Numbered from the stretch's first letter, positions 1 through 9,156 are shown. The stretch is 64,000 nucleotides of DNA from Chryseobacterium pennipullorum (GCF_003384725.1 NZ_QNVV01000019.1:39290-103289); one strand, 5' to 3'. Made by a program: numbers and translations. Notes: generated from the letters alone by a model not told the origin.

Positions 1-570
1 TTGGATGCTTATTCTTTCGACAGTGACGAGTTGGAATCCAGCTATTATATGGTGGGATTTCAGGTTGCCACCCAGGAAGGAAATGATGTCGATGACAAAT
101 ACAATAATGCCGTCGCGTATTTCGGGAATAAGAACCCTTTCGTTGAAGGGAAAATGAAAGCAATTCCATGGAAAAAAACAGGAGCGGACATTGCAAAAAA
201 ATACTTTACGAATTCCAAACTGAAATCCGGAAACTCGTACCAGGCTCAATATGAAAACATGACGTATTACCTGCAGGATTATCTTGAGGGAGAAATTCTT
301 ATGGAACGGAAGCTGGCCATCGTCAATGACCGTCATGAAAAGATATTCGAAAAAACGATTAGCATGGCCGGCACCGATGGTGCAGAATTCTCCCCCCTCA
401 ACGGAATAGACACGGATGAATCTAATGGCATGCAATGGACCGGTTATCTTTTCAAAGGAAAACCACCTGTTGTTCTTGGATTTCTGGCCCAGTCTTTCGG
501 GTGTCCTTCTATTACCTTTTTAGATAAAAATGAGAAGCCCATGGTGATCAATTGTGACAACAGGCACTAG
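1..570 (+). CDS. Hypothetical protein, probably 5'-truncated by the window edge
   Basis: The frame is open from the first base and ends with TAG at 568-570. The only start at the edge is a TTG, so the coding region may well continue upstream. The visible 189 residues have no signal peptide or membrane segment. They are mixed polar and aromatic (an ESSYYMVGFQV stretch near the N-terminus, FLAQSFGCPSITFLD near the C-terminus) and look like a globular beta-rich protein. I do not recognise the family. A hairpin at 664-694 ends the transcript. The coding frame is well supported by length and codon use; the function is unknown. Confidence 0.6.
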   Translation: MDAYSFDSDELESSYYMVGFQVATQEGNDVDDKYNNAVAYFGNKNPFVEGKMKAIPWKKTGADIAKKYFTNSKLKSGNSYQAQYENMTYYLQDYLEGEILMERKLAIVNDRHEKIFEKTISMAGTDGAEFSPLNGIDTDESNGMQWTGYLFKGKPPVVLGFLAQSFGCPSITFLDKNEKPMVINCDNRH

Positions 571-663
571 ATCGTAATGAAACGGAATTTTTGATATTTC
601 CATCCTGTCTCCTTTGATCCTCCCATAAAATCATGGAACTATCTTTTAGAAAATACAATAAAC

Positions 664-694
664 AAAGGGCTTCCGAAAGATCGAAGGCCCTTTT
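664..694. terminator. Hairpin terminator after the first gene
   Basis: AAAGGGC and GGCCCTTT arms flank a short loop and are followed by a T-rich run (TTTTAATTT). It lies between the plus-strand gene ending at 570 and the minus-strand gene ending at 725, so it could serve both convergent transcripts. Confidence 0.6.
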
Positions 695-724
695 AATTTA
701 TTATCTTGTCCGGCAAGTCTTGGG

Positions 725-1222
725 TTATATGATCGCAGACATCATCATCGACATATAGTAATTGGCACAATGCAAGGAATTGATTAATACCGTTTCTTTA
801 TCAGGATCTGCTTCAAAAGCATCTGTGGTAGTGATATCATATTCGTAATTAAGGGCACTCCATTTTAGGGTGGGCTTTATCACCATAAGTTCCGTTCCTT
901 CAGGATCCGTGAGAACAAATGATTCTTTAAAAATACCCCGGTGCTTAAAAAGATAGCCTTTTTTGACACCGCTAAAATAGGTTTGTACCACAATTTCACC
1001 ATTCCAGTTCATTCTGAATTTCAGGAGAACACGTTCCCCGTCCTTCAGCTCGATAGTTGTTCCCCAGAAGCCTTTTGGCTCTATCTGATAATGATGATCT
1101 TCAGTTTCTACTACAGCATTAAATGTAAACCAGTTGGTATAGATGAGTTTTCCTATAAGCCTTTCTCCTTTTGTAATTTCAAAAGATAATGAGTGGGTTG
1201 ATTTTGCATAATATTCTGCCAT
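725..1222 (-). CDS. Hypothetical cytoplasmic beta-rich protein
   Basis: This 165-residue protein starts with MAEYYAKSTHSLSFEI and has no signal peptide or transmembrane helix. The alternation of hydrophobic and polar residues, with repeated short strands (for example KGFWGTTIEL, EIVVQTYF, ESFVLTDPEG), suggests an all-beta fold. It reminds me of LURP-one/tubby C-terminal-like proteins, but that is an impression only. It is a single gene, convergent with the first gene. Its start is well placed, with an AT-rich leader upstream (1223-1460) in which I see no other gene. Confidence 0.6.
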   Translation of the reverse strand: MAEYYAKSTHSLSFEITKGERLIGKLIYTNWFTFNAVVETEDHHYQIEPKGFWGTTIELKDGERVLLKFRMNWNGEIVVQTYFSGVKKGYLFKHRGIFKESFVLTDPEGTELMVIKPTLKWSALNYEYDITTTDAFEADPDKETVLINSLHCANYYMSMMMSAII

Positions 1223-1460
1223 GGTTGTTTTTTAGTTTAATCAAATTGGATCAGTTCTGCTATCGTGTAAAAAATTTGTTTTTATGACCCTCTAATTTAC
1301 AATCTCTTATAGAAATCAGCAAAAAAAATTAACCCGGTTTAGATGTACAGATAAAAATAATTTTTTGCCTATGCTAAGTGACATCCGTTTTATGAATTCC
1401 CCCCAATTTCAAAAGGTAGAAGACAGCTATTTTCATGATCTCCAGCCTGGCAAACATTCT

Positions 1461-2177
1461 TTATTTGATTCTTTTCCAATCTCTGTCGTAGAGTTTTTTT
1501 AATTTTTCTTTCAGTTCCGGCTGAAAAACTTCTTGTGGTGCTTCGGACTGATCCAGGGTAGCTTCAAACGTTAAAGTTTCATCATTGTCATCAAACAATT
1601 TATTTTGGTTACTATCTTTAGTTGCCGTCATGACGATCTTGTTGGAGGCCTGAATATATTTCCAGCTGTTGAGACTATAGCCCTCCGGTGAAATCTGGCG
1701 TAAATTTTTGCCGAAGCGGTCTGATACATACAGGTAAATGGGATCAATTTCATTCAAAAGCTTGTCATTATTATAATCTTCGCTTCTGATGTTATAAAAA
1801 ATATGCTCTGTTTTTTTTGAAATATTGATTCCATCCGGAGCATTGTATTTGTAATCATAATTCAATATCAGCACTTTCTTTTCTGTAAGAAGATGGTATT
1901 CATTGGTATTGGAATTCAGAAAAATAATATTCCAGTATCCATTATCAGGCATTTTCTTATAAGAGTAACTGCCGTCTTCTCTTTTATTCTGTCCCATTTG
2001 TAAGGGAAAAATAAGAACCCCGGTACTGTCTATTTCGCTAAAAGATGTGGTTTGAATATTTAAATTTTCTATGGGTAAATCCGTATTGGTGTGAGCGCCG
2101 CTTTCTGCACGTTCAGGATTTTTCTTACAGGATAGCAGCCCCAAAAGCATCACTGAAAATAATATACTGTTTTTCAT
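1461..2177 (-). CDS. Putative lipoprotein of unknown function
   Basis: The 238-residue product begins with a short hydrophobic signal and a lipobox (LLGLLSC, lipidated Cys at residue 17), followed by the charged KKNPE spacer typical of Bacteroidota lipoproteins. The mature part resembles a small surface beta protein: phrases such as NSNTNEYHLL, EDYNNDKLLNEIDPIYLYVSD and DSNQNKLFDDNDE look like calcium-loop-like Asp/Asn motifs on beta hairpins. No enzymatic motif is visible. It is monocistronic by position, with AT-rich gaps on both sides. The membrane anchor is well supported; the role is not known. Confidence 0.7.
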   Translation of the reverse strand: MKNSILFSVMLLGLLSCKKNPERAESGAHTNTDLPIENLNIQTTSFSEIDSTGVLIFPLQMGQNKREDGSYSYKKMPDNGYWNIIFLNSNTNEYHLLTEKKVLILNYDYKYNAPDGINISKKTEHIFYNIRSEDYNNDKLLNEIDPIYLYVSDRFGKNLRQISPEGYSLNSWKYIQASNKIVMTATKDSNQNKLFDDNDETLTFEATLDQSEAPQEVFQPELKEKLKKLYDRDWKRIK

Positions 2178-2247
2178 GGTGTATGTGTATTAATCTTTAC
2201 AAAGATGGAAAAATATGACGAAAATTATTATAAAATTATTCCGGATA

Positions 2248-2673
2248 TCATCTCTTTTGCGCTGCCCCGTCCCGGATTGCTGCTTCAAGAATGTCGATAT
2301 GGATATCTTTCAATGTTTTGAATTTAATGCAGTAGCCGCTCACTTTTGCCTTCCCGATTGTCCCATCATACATGTGAGCCAGATAAGTCTTGTCTTTAAA
2401 GCCCATGATATACATTGAAATTCCCGTTGTATTGGCACTCATTCCGATCCGGTAGAATTCTCTTTCTGTTCCGTCAGCATAGCGTATGAAATAGGACCCA
2501 TAGCCAATATTGGGATTGGAAACGGTCTTATGCTCATCATTTTTCCCATCCAGGAACCATAATTTACAATCCGGTAGTGCTTCCAGTATGCGGATATGAA
2601 GCTCCTCCATATCACTACGTTTAGATTGCGGTTGACTTTTAATATAGTTTTGAATATGTTCCAGCGTATTCAT
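2248..2673 (-). CDS. DUF1801-like (YdhG-type) domain protein
   Basis: The 141-residue soluble protein has the layout I associate with DUF1801/YdhG-type proteins. It has an N-terminal helical piece with a target-like phrase (MEELHIRILEALP), a central beta section around YGSYFIRYADGTEREFYRIGMS, and a C-terminal CIKFKTLKDIHIDILEAAIRDG that packs as a final helix. Members are small cytosolic proteins of unclear biochemical role. The gene stands alone between two unrelated minus-strand genes. Family assignment is by eye, so moderate. Confidence 0.6.
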   Translation of the reverse strand: MNTLEHIQNYIKSQPQSKRSDMEELHIRILEALPDCKLWFLDGKNDEHKTVSNPNIGYGSYFIRYADGTEREFYRIGMSANTTGISMYIMGFKDKTYLAHMYDGTIGKAKVSGYCIKFKTLKDIHIDILEAAIRDGAAQKR

Positions 2674-2776
2674 ATCAGTTATTTTTCACGATTCAAAATA
2701 ATAGCGAGCTTAATTCCTTAATCCATAAATTTCTGTTCTCTAACCCCTTTACAAATGACAAATAACACATAGTATC

Positions 2777-3616
2777 TTATTGATGCTTTTCAAATAACCA
2801 TTTCGGAATTTCCTCTGTTAGTAAAAACGGAATGGTAATGTTGTTGTGATTGAGATTCGTAAAGGTTGTAAAGATAAGATTGGGATCTGATGAAAGTTTA
2901 TTAAATAATTCAACGCTTCCGGCGTAAGGATTTTCATTGTCTTTTGCTCCATGAATCAGCCAAATATTTTTCCTGCTTAGTTTCTTAAGATTGGAAAGAT
3001 CAGGAACAGCCGCTATAGATACTTCAGCAGCAAATCGGTCCGGGTCCAGACTCATCAAATTCTGGGCTGTGGAAGCCCCCATCGAGTACCCTGCAAGATA
3101 CATTCTATTTTTATCAATATCCGGATATTCTTTTCCTATTTTCTTTATCAACTCAAGTATAGCAACAGCTTCATCTGACGGTTTTGAAATCAGAATATTT
3201 TCATGATTACTTTCATAGTCTGAAGAACGCTTACTGAATTGAGGGGCTATTACGTAACACGGGTATTTGCTATAAATTTCATCCTTCAGCCATATTCTTG
3301 CCAATGGTTCCAGCTGATTTTCGTTATCAGTTCCTATCCGGGTTGAATTGTGAAAAGTAATCACTAACGGATATTTTTGTCCTTTAGTCTTATTTTTTGG
3401 AGTCAAAAACCTGTAAGGAATCTGAATATCACCTTTTGAGAATATTTTCTTCAGAAAAAGGTCTGTATTCAGGTTGTTTAGAATTTTCCGATTGTGGGCA
3501 AATGTTGCCGTATCAACCTGGTCAGTACGGGTTTCTATCTTTTGGGCAAAACTGTATTCTGTTGTTAAAAAGAAAAAAAAAGTGATCAGAACGAATGTAA
3601 AGATTTGTTTTTGCAT
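2777..3616 (-). CDS. Secreted alpha/beta hydrolase (esterase/peptidase-like)
   Basis: The 279-residue protein starts with a cleavable signal peptide (hydrophobic FVLITFFFFLTT, cleavage likely after SFAQ). The alpha/beta-hydrolase core follows: PLVITFHNSTRIG forms the oxyanion-hole strand, AGYSMGAS is the nucleophile elbow with Ser in GxSxG, HGAKDNENP carries the likely acid, and the NLNHNNI segment the likely His. The fold resembles PHB-depolymerase-like or phospholipase/carboxylesterase-like enzymes found in Bacteroidota. The product should act in the periplasm or outside the cell on an ester or acyl substrate that cannot be named from sequence. Confidence 0.75.
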   Translation of the reverse strand: MQKQIFTFVLITFFFFLTTEYSFAQKIETRTDQVDTATFAHNRKILNNLNTDLFLKKIFSKGDIQIPYRFLTPKNKTKGQKYPLVITFHNSTRIGTDNENQLEPLARIWLKDEIYSKYPCYVIAPQFSKRSSDYESNHENILISKPSDEAVAILELIKKIGKEYPDIDKNRMYLAGYSMGASTAQNLMSLDPDRFAAEVSIAAVPDLSNLKKLSRKNIWLIHGAKDNENPYAGSVELFNKLSSDPNLIFTTFTNLNHNNITIPFLLTEEIPKWLFEKHQ

Positions 3617-3755
3617 AGTGTTTTTGTGGTGGCTTGTTTGTATGTTTACAAGTCTTGCTTGATTTAAATATAATCGTTTAGTCCTCCGCGATTCTTTTTT
3701 TAAATCATAGATCTATATTTGTGACCTGTTTTCAATATTGTTTAGCATGGATGAG

Positions 3756-4550
3756 TTAAGAAAACCATCTCTTCAAAGCAGTCCAAAAGCTTTGTTTATC
3801 TGTTATTTTTACAGGTTCTGGCACTACCCTCTGCTGACTTCTTTTTGTAGATTTATGCTTATATTTCTTCAATTCTTCAGTCGCAGCTTTTTCATTTTCA
3901 GGGCTGAAATATGTACTAAATCTTTCGTATAATTCAATCACAAAAGGATTATCGGTATTTGCTGTTCTAGTCCGGTCCTTTAGTTTTACATTCGCTTCAA
4001 ACCATTTCAAGTATCGGTCTCTCACAACATTTTCATTTCTCTCGGTCTCTTCCTCTGATACCCAATGGAAGCCCGCAGTTTGATTGGTCAGGGCCTGGCT
4101 AAAGAAAATCAATATCATCTGTACAAATGTCTGTCCAGATTTTTCAGTATGTTCACCGTTCTGGGGATATTCATCGAAAAACCAGATGTCAGGGTTCTCG
4201 GATTCATTCAAATAAAAAAATCTAAAATAATCATACCTTCGGTGAGATATAGGAAAAGCTTCTTTTTCAAAACTAAAACCGGTTTCCATCAAAGTTTCAG
4301 TGACATATTCATTGATGTCTTCATAATCTTCAAATGACATCTGTTCCGCATCAAAAAATTCAAAAAGAAATTTCTTACCGATACTTTTAAGGTATTCTTT
4401 ATACGCTTCCGGCAGTTGCGTTCCCAGTCTATCTTCTATTGATAAGATCTCAGTATCGGAGCATCCGGCAATTTTCTGTTGGTCTATGCCTAGTTCCGTG
4501 AGGAAATATTTTAATTCTGAAAAGAAATCTTTATAAATATTCTCAGCCAT
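3756..4550 (-). CDS. SMI1/KNR4 family protein
   Basis: I place the start at 4550 (MAENIYKDFF), 20 codons inside the longest frame, because the upstream codons look like leader sequence. An SMI1/KNR4 domain spans roughly residues 10-150: IEDRLGTQLPEAYKEYLKSIGKKFLFEF is followed by a strand/helix region with DIWFFDEYPQNG. The family is widespread and many bacterial members are immunity proteins against polymorphic toxins, but others are stand-alone. No toxin gene is adjacent here, so an immunity role is not supported. The C-terminal 100 residues are charged and helical. Confidence 0.7.
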   Translation of the reverse strand: MAENIYKDFFSELKYFLTELGIDQQKIAGCSDTEILSIEDRLGTQLPEAYKEYLKSIGKKFLFEFFDAEQMSFEDYEDINEYVTETLMETGFSFEKEAFPISHRRYDYFRFFYLNESENPDIWFFDEYPQNGEHTEKSGQTFVQMILIFFSQALTNQTAGFHWVSEEETERNENVVRDRYLKWFEANVKLKDRTRTANTDNPFVIELYERFSTYFSPENEKAATEELKKYKHKSTKRSQQRVVPEPVKITDKQSFWTALKRWFS

Positions 4551-4824
4551 GGTTAATTTTATGAGATTGAAGGTTGTTGTTATGGTTCCCAAATGTACAC
4601 ATTTCAGCAATCAACCTTCAAGTTGATGGATGAATATTTAGTTTCGGTAATCTGAGGGTTGTATTTTCTCATTTCTACATCATACAATTTTCAAAATCAG
4701 CTAATATTTTTTATCTTTAAAATCCACGATTAGTAAACTTTTACCCGCACAAATGGATCTCTGTCATACTGATCCAGACCAGCGAAAAAACACACGTATT
4801 GGTATTCTCTAAAATAAATAAATT

Positions 4825-5412
4825 ATGAAAAAAAATGTTGCGATTCTCCTTTTCGACAATGCTGAAGTACTTGATTTTGCAGGTCCGTTCGAAGTATTTT
4901 CGGTAGCTTCACAATTAAAGGATTTTGAACTCTTTAATGTATTTACTGTTGCAAAGGATAGCGGTGCAATCTCTGCTGTTAATGGCCTTTCCGTTAATCC
5001 AAAATATAATTTCCAAGACTGTCCACCTGTTGATATTCTTATTATTTCCGGCGGTGTCGGATCCGGACAAGCAATGATTGATAAAGAGATTTTAACATGG
5101 GTTGAACACATTCACCAAAATACGCTGTATACGGTAAGTATTTGCTCCGGCTCCCGGATTCTGGGGACTTTGGGCTTACTGGACAATAAAAAGTACTGTA
5201 CCCATCATGGTGTTTATGAGCATATGGCAGAAATGGTCCCTTCGGGATTACCTCAAAAAGAAAAAAGATTTATTCAGGACGGTAAAATTTTTACTTCGGG
5301 AGGCATAAGTGCAGGAATAGACCTTTCTTTCTATATTGTATCACTTATCTATGGCAATGACACCGTACAAGCAACGGCAGATTATATGGAATATAACCTT
5401 ATGCAAGGATAA
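4825..5412 (+). CDS. DJ-1/PfpI family protein (GATase1-like)
   Basis: The 195-residue protein is a stand-alone DJ-1/PfpI domain. A conserved acidic residue lies in FAGPFEVF, a GGVGSG loop is near residue 76, and the nucleophile elbow SICSGSRILG has Cys107 as the likely active-site cysteine. HHGVYEHM follows where related proteins have a His-containing segment. It resembles the N-terminal sensor half of GlxA-type AraC regulators and isonitrile-hydratase-like enzymes, but lacks a DNA-binding domain. A paralogous domain fused to AraC is at 38461-39447. The transcript ends at the bidirectional hairpin at 5458-5485. Confidence 0.8.
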   Translation: MKKNVAILLFDNAEVLDFAGPFEVFSVASQLKDFELFNVFTVAKDSGAISAVNGLSVNPKYNFQDCPPVDILIISGGVGSGQAMIDKEILTWVEHIHQNTLYTVSICSGSRILGTLGLLDNKKYCTHHGVYEHMAEMVPSGLPQKEKRFIQDGKIFTSGGISAGIDLSFYIVSLIYGNDTVQATADYMEYNLMQG

Positions 5413-5457
5413 CTGACCGGTTTTCAAAACCGTTATTTGGTTGCTCTTTATACAACA

Positions 5458-5485
5458 AAAACGCATCTTAAAAAAGATGCGTTTT
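5458..5485. terminator. Bidirectional terminator between the DJ-1/PfpI gene and carB
   Basis: A perfect 12-bp stem (AAAACGCATCTT / AAGATGCGTTTT) with an AAAA loop has A/T tails on both sides, so it can end the plus-strand DJ-1 transcript and the minus-strand pyrB-carA-carB transcript. carB stops 22 bp away at 5507. Confidence 0.85.
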
Positions 5486-5506
5486 AAAGAATATTTTAAA
5501 TCGAAA

Positions 5507-8500
5507 TTACATCGTCTCCATTTTGAAGCTCATGCTTTCAATTACTTTCAGAATTGCTTCTACCGTATCCATTGAAGTTAAACAAGGAACACCGTTTTCC
5601 ACACTCATTCTTCTGATCTGGAATCCGTCTCTTTCAGCCTGTTTCCCTTTTGTAGTGGTATTTACCACATACTGCACTTTTCCTTTCTGGATCAGGTCGA
5701 TCAGATTAACATCTTCTTCTCCGATTTTGTATCCTATTTTGCAAGGAATTCCTTTCTCTTCAAAGAACTTCGCTGTTCCTTCCGTCGCCCAGATTCTGAA
5801 TCCTACTTCATGGAATCTCGCAGCAAGATCTGCCGCTTCCTGCTTATGCTTATCCGCTACTGTGAACAGGATTGAACCGTGCATAGGAACTTTTCTGCCC
5901 GCAGCAACCAATCCTTTGTAAAGTGCTTTTTCAAGAGTCGTATCTTTCCCCATAACCTCACCTGTAGATTTCATTTCAGGGCCTAAAGAGATGTCCACTT
6001 TTGTTAGCTTAGAGAAAGAGAATACCGGTACTTTTACAAATACTCCTTCTTTGTTTGGAACCAGTCCGTTTTCGTACCCAAGATCTTTCAGTTTCTGTCC
6101 CAGGATTGCCTTTGTTGCAAGGTTCGCCATCGGAACTTCTGTAATTTTGGATAAGAAAGGAACCGTTCTTGAAGAACGAGGGTTTACTTCGATTACATAT
6201 ACATTTCCTTCAAAAAGAACGTATTGGATGTTCATTAATCCGATAACTTTTAATCCTTTTGCCAATCTCTTAGTATAATCGACCAAAGTATCAATCTCAC
6301 TTTGAGAGATATTCTGTGGTGGATATACTGCAATAGAGTCTCCGGAGTGAACTCCTGCTCTTTCGATATGCTCCATAATTCCAGGAATCACCACCGTTTC
6401 CCCGTCGCAGATAGCATCTACTTCAATTTCTTTTCCTACCATGTATTTGTCAACCAAAACAGGGTGTTCAGGGCTTGCGTCTACCGCGTGCTCCATATAG
6501 TGAGCCAGCTCAGCTTCTGCATATACGATTTCCATTGCTCTTCCTCCAAGAACGTAGCTTGGACGAACCAATACCGGATAACCGATTTCGTTAGCAATTT
6601 TTATAGCTTCTTCTTTGGAAGTTGAAGTTCTTCCCTTTGGCTGAGGAATTCCCATCTCCTGAAGTGCTTTTTCAAATTTATCTCTGTTTTCAGCTCTGTC
6701 AAGATCTTCCAATGAAGTTCCCAGGATCTGTACTCCATGAGAAGCCAGCTTATCTGCAAGGTTGATTGCCGTCTGTCCTCCGAACTGTACCACAACTCCC
6801 TTAGGTTTTTCAAGATCGATGATGTTCATTACATCTTCTTCCGTAAGCGGCTCGAAGTATAATTTATCGGAGATCGAGAAATCTGTAGAAACTGTTTCCG
6901 GATTGTTGTTGATGATAATCGCTTCGTAACCCATTTCTTTAATCGCCCATACAGAGTGAACTGTTGCGTAGTCAAATTCTACCCCTTGTCCGATTCTGAT
7001 AGGCCCTGAGCCCAATACGATGATCTTTTCTTTGTCTGAAACCACACTTTCATTCTCTTCTTCGTAAGTTCCGTAGAAATAAGGTGTTTCACTTTCAAAT
7101 TCAGCAGCGCAGGTGTCTACCATTTTGTAAACCGGCATTATTCCGTTTTCTTTTCTGAAGTTGAAAATTTCACGCTCTTTAACATCCCAAAGAACTGCGA
7201 TGTTGATGTCTGCAAAACCTAATCTTTTAGCTTCAATTAAAGTTTCTTTATCAAATTTATTTTCAGCGATTACTTTTTCGAAGTCGACTAACTTTTTCAG
7301 TTTCCAGATGAAGAATTTATCAATTTTACTCCATTCTACAATCTGCTCCCAGTCATACCCTCTTCTTAATGCATCTCCAATGATGAATAATCTCTCGTCA
7401 TCACATACTCTGATTCTTCTTTCGATCTCTTCAGCAGTAAGAGCCTGAGCCTGTTTTGTTTTTAACCCAAGGTGTTTGATTCCCGTTTCCAGTGAGCGTA
7501 TTGCTTTCTGCAAAGATTCTTCAAAGTTTCTTCCGATAGCCATTACTTCACCAGTTGCTTTCATCTGTGTGGAAAGTCTTCTGTCCGCCGTTTCGAATTT
7601 ATCGAATGGGAATCTTGGAAACTTTGTTACCACATAGTCAAGAGCCGGCTCGAAGCAAGCATATGTTTTCCCTGTTACCGGGTTCATAATTTCATCCAGG
7701 GTCAATCCTACAGCGATCTTAGCAGCAATCTTGGCAATCGGATATCCTGTCGCCTTACTTGCTAACGCTGATGAACGGGAAACCCTCGGGTTTACCTCGA
7801 TAATATAGTATTCAAAAGAATGTGGATCTAAAGCCAGCTGTACGTTACATCCTCCTTCAATTCCTAATGCTCTGATGATCTTTAAAGAAGCATTTCTCAG
7901 CAGCTGATATTCTCTGTCTGAAAGTGTCTGAGAAGGTGCTACTACGATGGAATCACCGGTGTGAACTCCCACCGGATCGATATTTTCCATGTTACAAACC
8001 ACAATCGCGTTGTCGTTTGCATCACGCATTACCTCGTATTCAATTTCTTTGAAACCGGCGATTGATTTTTCAATAAGACACTGAGTAACCGGGCTGTGCT
8101 TTAATCCCAATTCAGCAATCTCTTTCAATTCAGCTTCTGTGGAAGCGATACCACCTCCTGTTCCTCCCATTGTAAAGGCAGGGCGAACAATAACAGGATA
8201 ACCGATTTCATCTGCAAAAGCAATTGCTCCTTCTACCGTATTCACGATATCAGATTCCGGAACCGGTTCGTTCAGTTCTCTCATCAGCTCACGGAAAAGA
8301 TCTCTGTCTTCTGCTCTGTTGATGGCAGAAAGCTTCGTTCCCAAGACTTCCACTTTGCATTCTTCAAGAATTCCTGATTTTTCAAGCTCTACCGCCATGT
8401 TCAGTCCTGTCTGACCTCCCAGTGTTGGCAATAATGCATCCGGACGTTCTTTTCTGATGATGTGGCTTACAAACTGTAATGAAATCGGCTCAATATATAC

Positions 8501-8689
8501 TTTATCAGCGATTTCCACATCCGTCATGATCGTTGCAGGATTTGAGTTGATCAAAATTACCTTGTAGCCTTCTTCTTTCAAAGACAGACAAGCCTGCGTT
8601 CCTGCGTAATCAAATTCAGCTGCCTGACCAATGATGATAGGTCCTGAACCGATTACTAAAATTGTTTTTATATCTGTACGTTTTGCCAT
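5507..8689 (-). CDS. carB: Carbamoyl-phosphate synthase large subunit
   Basis: The 1060-residue product is the synthetase subunit. It uses ammonia from CarA, bicarbonate and two ATP to make carbamoyl phosphate for arginine and pyrimidines. The two homologous halves are clear: GSGPIIIGQAAEFDYAG opens the first and GSGPIRIGQGVEFDYA the second, each followed by an ATP-grasp domain with a VNPR(V/S)SRS-type motif. The last ~120 residues form the MGS-like allosteric domain, the site that binds UMP or ornithine in known enzymes. Length is normal. It lies downstream of carA, separated by a four-helix-bundle gene (8745-9095). Confidence 0.97.
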   Translation of the reverse strand: MAKRTDIKTILVIGSGPIIIGQAAEFDYAGTQACLSLKEEGYKVILINSNPATIMTDVEIADKVYIEPISLQFVSHIIRKERPDALLPTLGGQTGLNMAVELEKSGILEECKVEVLGTKLSAINRAEDRDLFRELMRELNEPVPESDIVNTVEGAIAFADEIGYPVIVRPAFTMGGTGGGIASTEAELKEIAELGLKHSPVTQCLIEKSIAGFKEIEYEVMRDANDNAIVVCNMENIDPVGVHTGDSIVVAPSQTLSDREYQLLRNASLKIIRALGIEGGCNVQLALDPHSFEYYIIEVNPRVSRSSALASKATGYPIAKIAAKIAVGLTLDEIMNPVTGKTYACFEPALDYVVTKFPRFPFDKFETADRRLSTQMKATGEVMAIGRNFEESLQKAIRSLETGIKHLGLKTKQAQALTAEEIERRIRVCDDERLFIIGDALRRGYDWEQIVEWSKIDKFFIWKLKKLVDFEKVIAENKFDKETLIEAKRLGFADINIAVLWDVKEREIFNFRKENGIMPVYKMVDTCAAEFESETPYFYGTYEEENESVVSDKEKIIVLGSGPIRIGQGVEFDYATVHSVWAIKEMGYEAIIINNNPETVSTDFSISDKLYFEPLTEEDVMNIIDLEKPKGVVVQFGGQTAINLADKLASHGVQILGTSLEDLDRAENRDKFEKALQEMGIPQPKGRTSTSKEEAIKIANEIGYPVLVRPSYVLGGRAMEIVYAEAELAHYMEHAVDASPEHPVLVDKYMVGKEIEVDAICDGETVVIPGIMEHIERAGVHSGDSIAVYPPQNISQSEIDTLVDYTKRLAKGLKVIGLMNIQYVLFEGNVYVIEVNPRSSRTVPFLSKITEVPMANLATKAILGQKLKDLGYENGLVPNKEGVFVKVPVFSFSKLTKVDISLGPEMKSTGEVMGKDTTLEKALYKGLVAAGRKVPMHGSILFTVADKHKQEAADLAARFHEVGFRIWATEGTAKFFEEKGIPCKIGYKIGEEDVNLIDLIQKGKVQYVVNTTTKGKQAERDGFQIRRMSVENGVPCLTSMDTVEAILKVIESMSFKMETM

Positions 8690-8705
8690 TTTTCTTTTTT
8701 ATTAG

Positions 8706-8733
8706 AGTCAAGAATCTAGAACCAAGAGTCAAG
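8706..8733. repeat. 7-bp repeat array A
   Basis: Four in-phase heptamers read on the plus strand as AGTCAAG, AATCTAG, AACCAAG, AGTCAAG. The array lies 11 bp 3' of the stop codon of the four-helix-bundle gene and 16 bp before carB. It is in inverted orientation relative to array B on the other side of the same gene. Confidence 0.8.
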
Positions 8734-8744
8734 ATTACCAGACT

Positions 8745-9095
8745 TTATTTTAAATTATTTTTGAATGAGTAAATCATTCTTTGAATTTCGGAAACTTTTT
8801 TTAATAAGATGTTTGCTTTTTCTTCTGGTAAAAGATTTAACTCTTTAACCAAAATCAATTGAGTTTGTAATTCAAACGCAGAGCCTAAAGCAATAGCAAG
8901 AAAATGATTAAACTCTTTATTACTATTTCTTCCAGAACCTTCAGCAATATTAGACGGAATAGAAACGGTACATCTTTTAATCTGTGAAATTAAACCATAC
9001 TTTTCATCACTACTGATCTCCTGACAAATAATGTATATATTTTTTGCCAATGCAATAGATTTTTGCCAGAAAAGTAAGTTTTCAAAGTGGTGCAT
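8745..9095 (-). CDS. Four helix bundle protein (23S rRNA intervening-sequence protein family)
   Basis: The 116-residue all-helical protein shows the family hallmark SIPSNIAEGSGR in the second helix and GSAFELQTQL in the third. Related proteins are encoded within 23S rRNA intervening sequences, and a similar fold occurs in the Avd accessory protein of diversity-generating retroelements. Here there is no rRNA and no reverse transcriptase. The gene sits between carA and carB on the same strand, flanked on both sides by 7-bp arrays in inverted orientation (8706-8733 and 9114-9155). That looks like an insertion into a formerly continuous carAB. Its molecular role is unknown. Confidence 0.88.
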   Translation of the reverse strand: MHHFENLLFWQKSIALAKNIYIICQEISSDEKYGLISQIKRCTVSIPSNIAEGSGRNSNKEFNHFLAIALGSAFELQTQLILVKELNLLPEEKANILLKKVSEIQRMIYSFKNNLK

Positions 9096-9113
9096 ATATT
9101 TTCTATCCTAAGT

Positions 9114-9155
9114 CTTGATTCTTGATTCTTGGTTCTTGGCTCTTAACTCCTGAAT
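9114..9155. repeat. 7-bp repeat array B, abutting the carA stop codon
   Basis: Six in-phase heptamers on the plus strand: CTTGATT, CTTGATT, CTTGGTT, CTTGGCT, CTTAACT, CCTGAAT. On the carA sense strand the consensus is AACCAAG/AATCAAG and the array starts directly after the carA stop (9157-9159). Confidence 0.85.
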
Positions 9156-9156
9156 C

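Noticed and set aside
5523..7448. Several 95-132-codon frames on the plus strand opposite carB
   Set aside because: They are antisense shadows of a highly conserved gene, with no sensible composition or start context.
8706..9155. A diversity-generating retroelement, because the four-helix-bundle protein resembles Avd
   Set aside because: No reverse transcriptase, no template/variable repeat pair and no C-type-lectin target gene are nearby.
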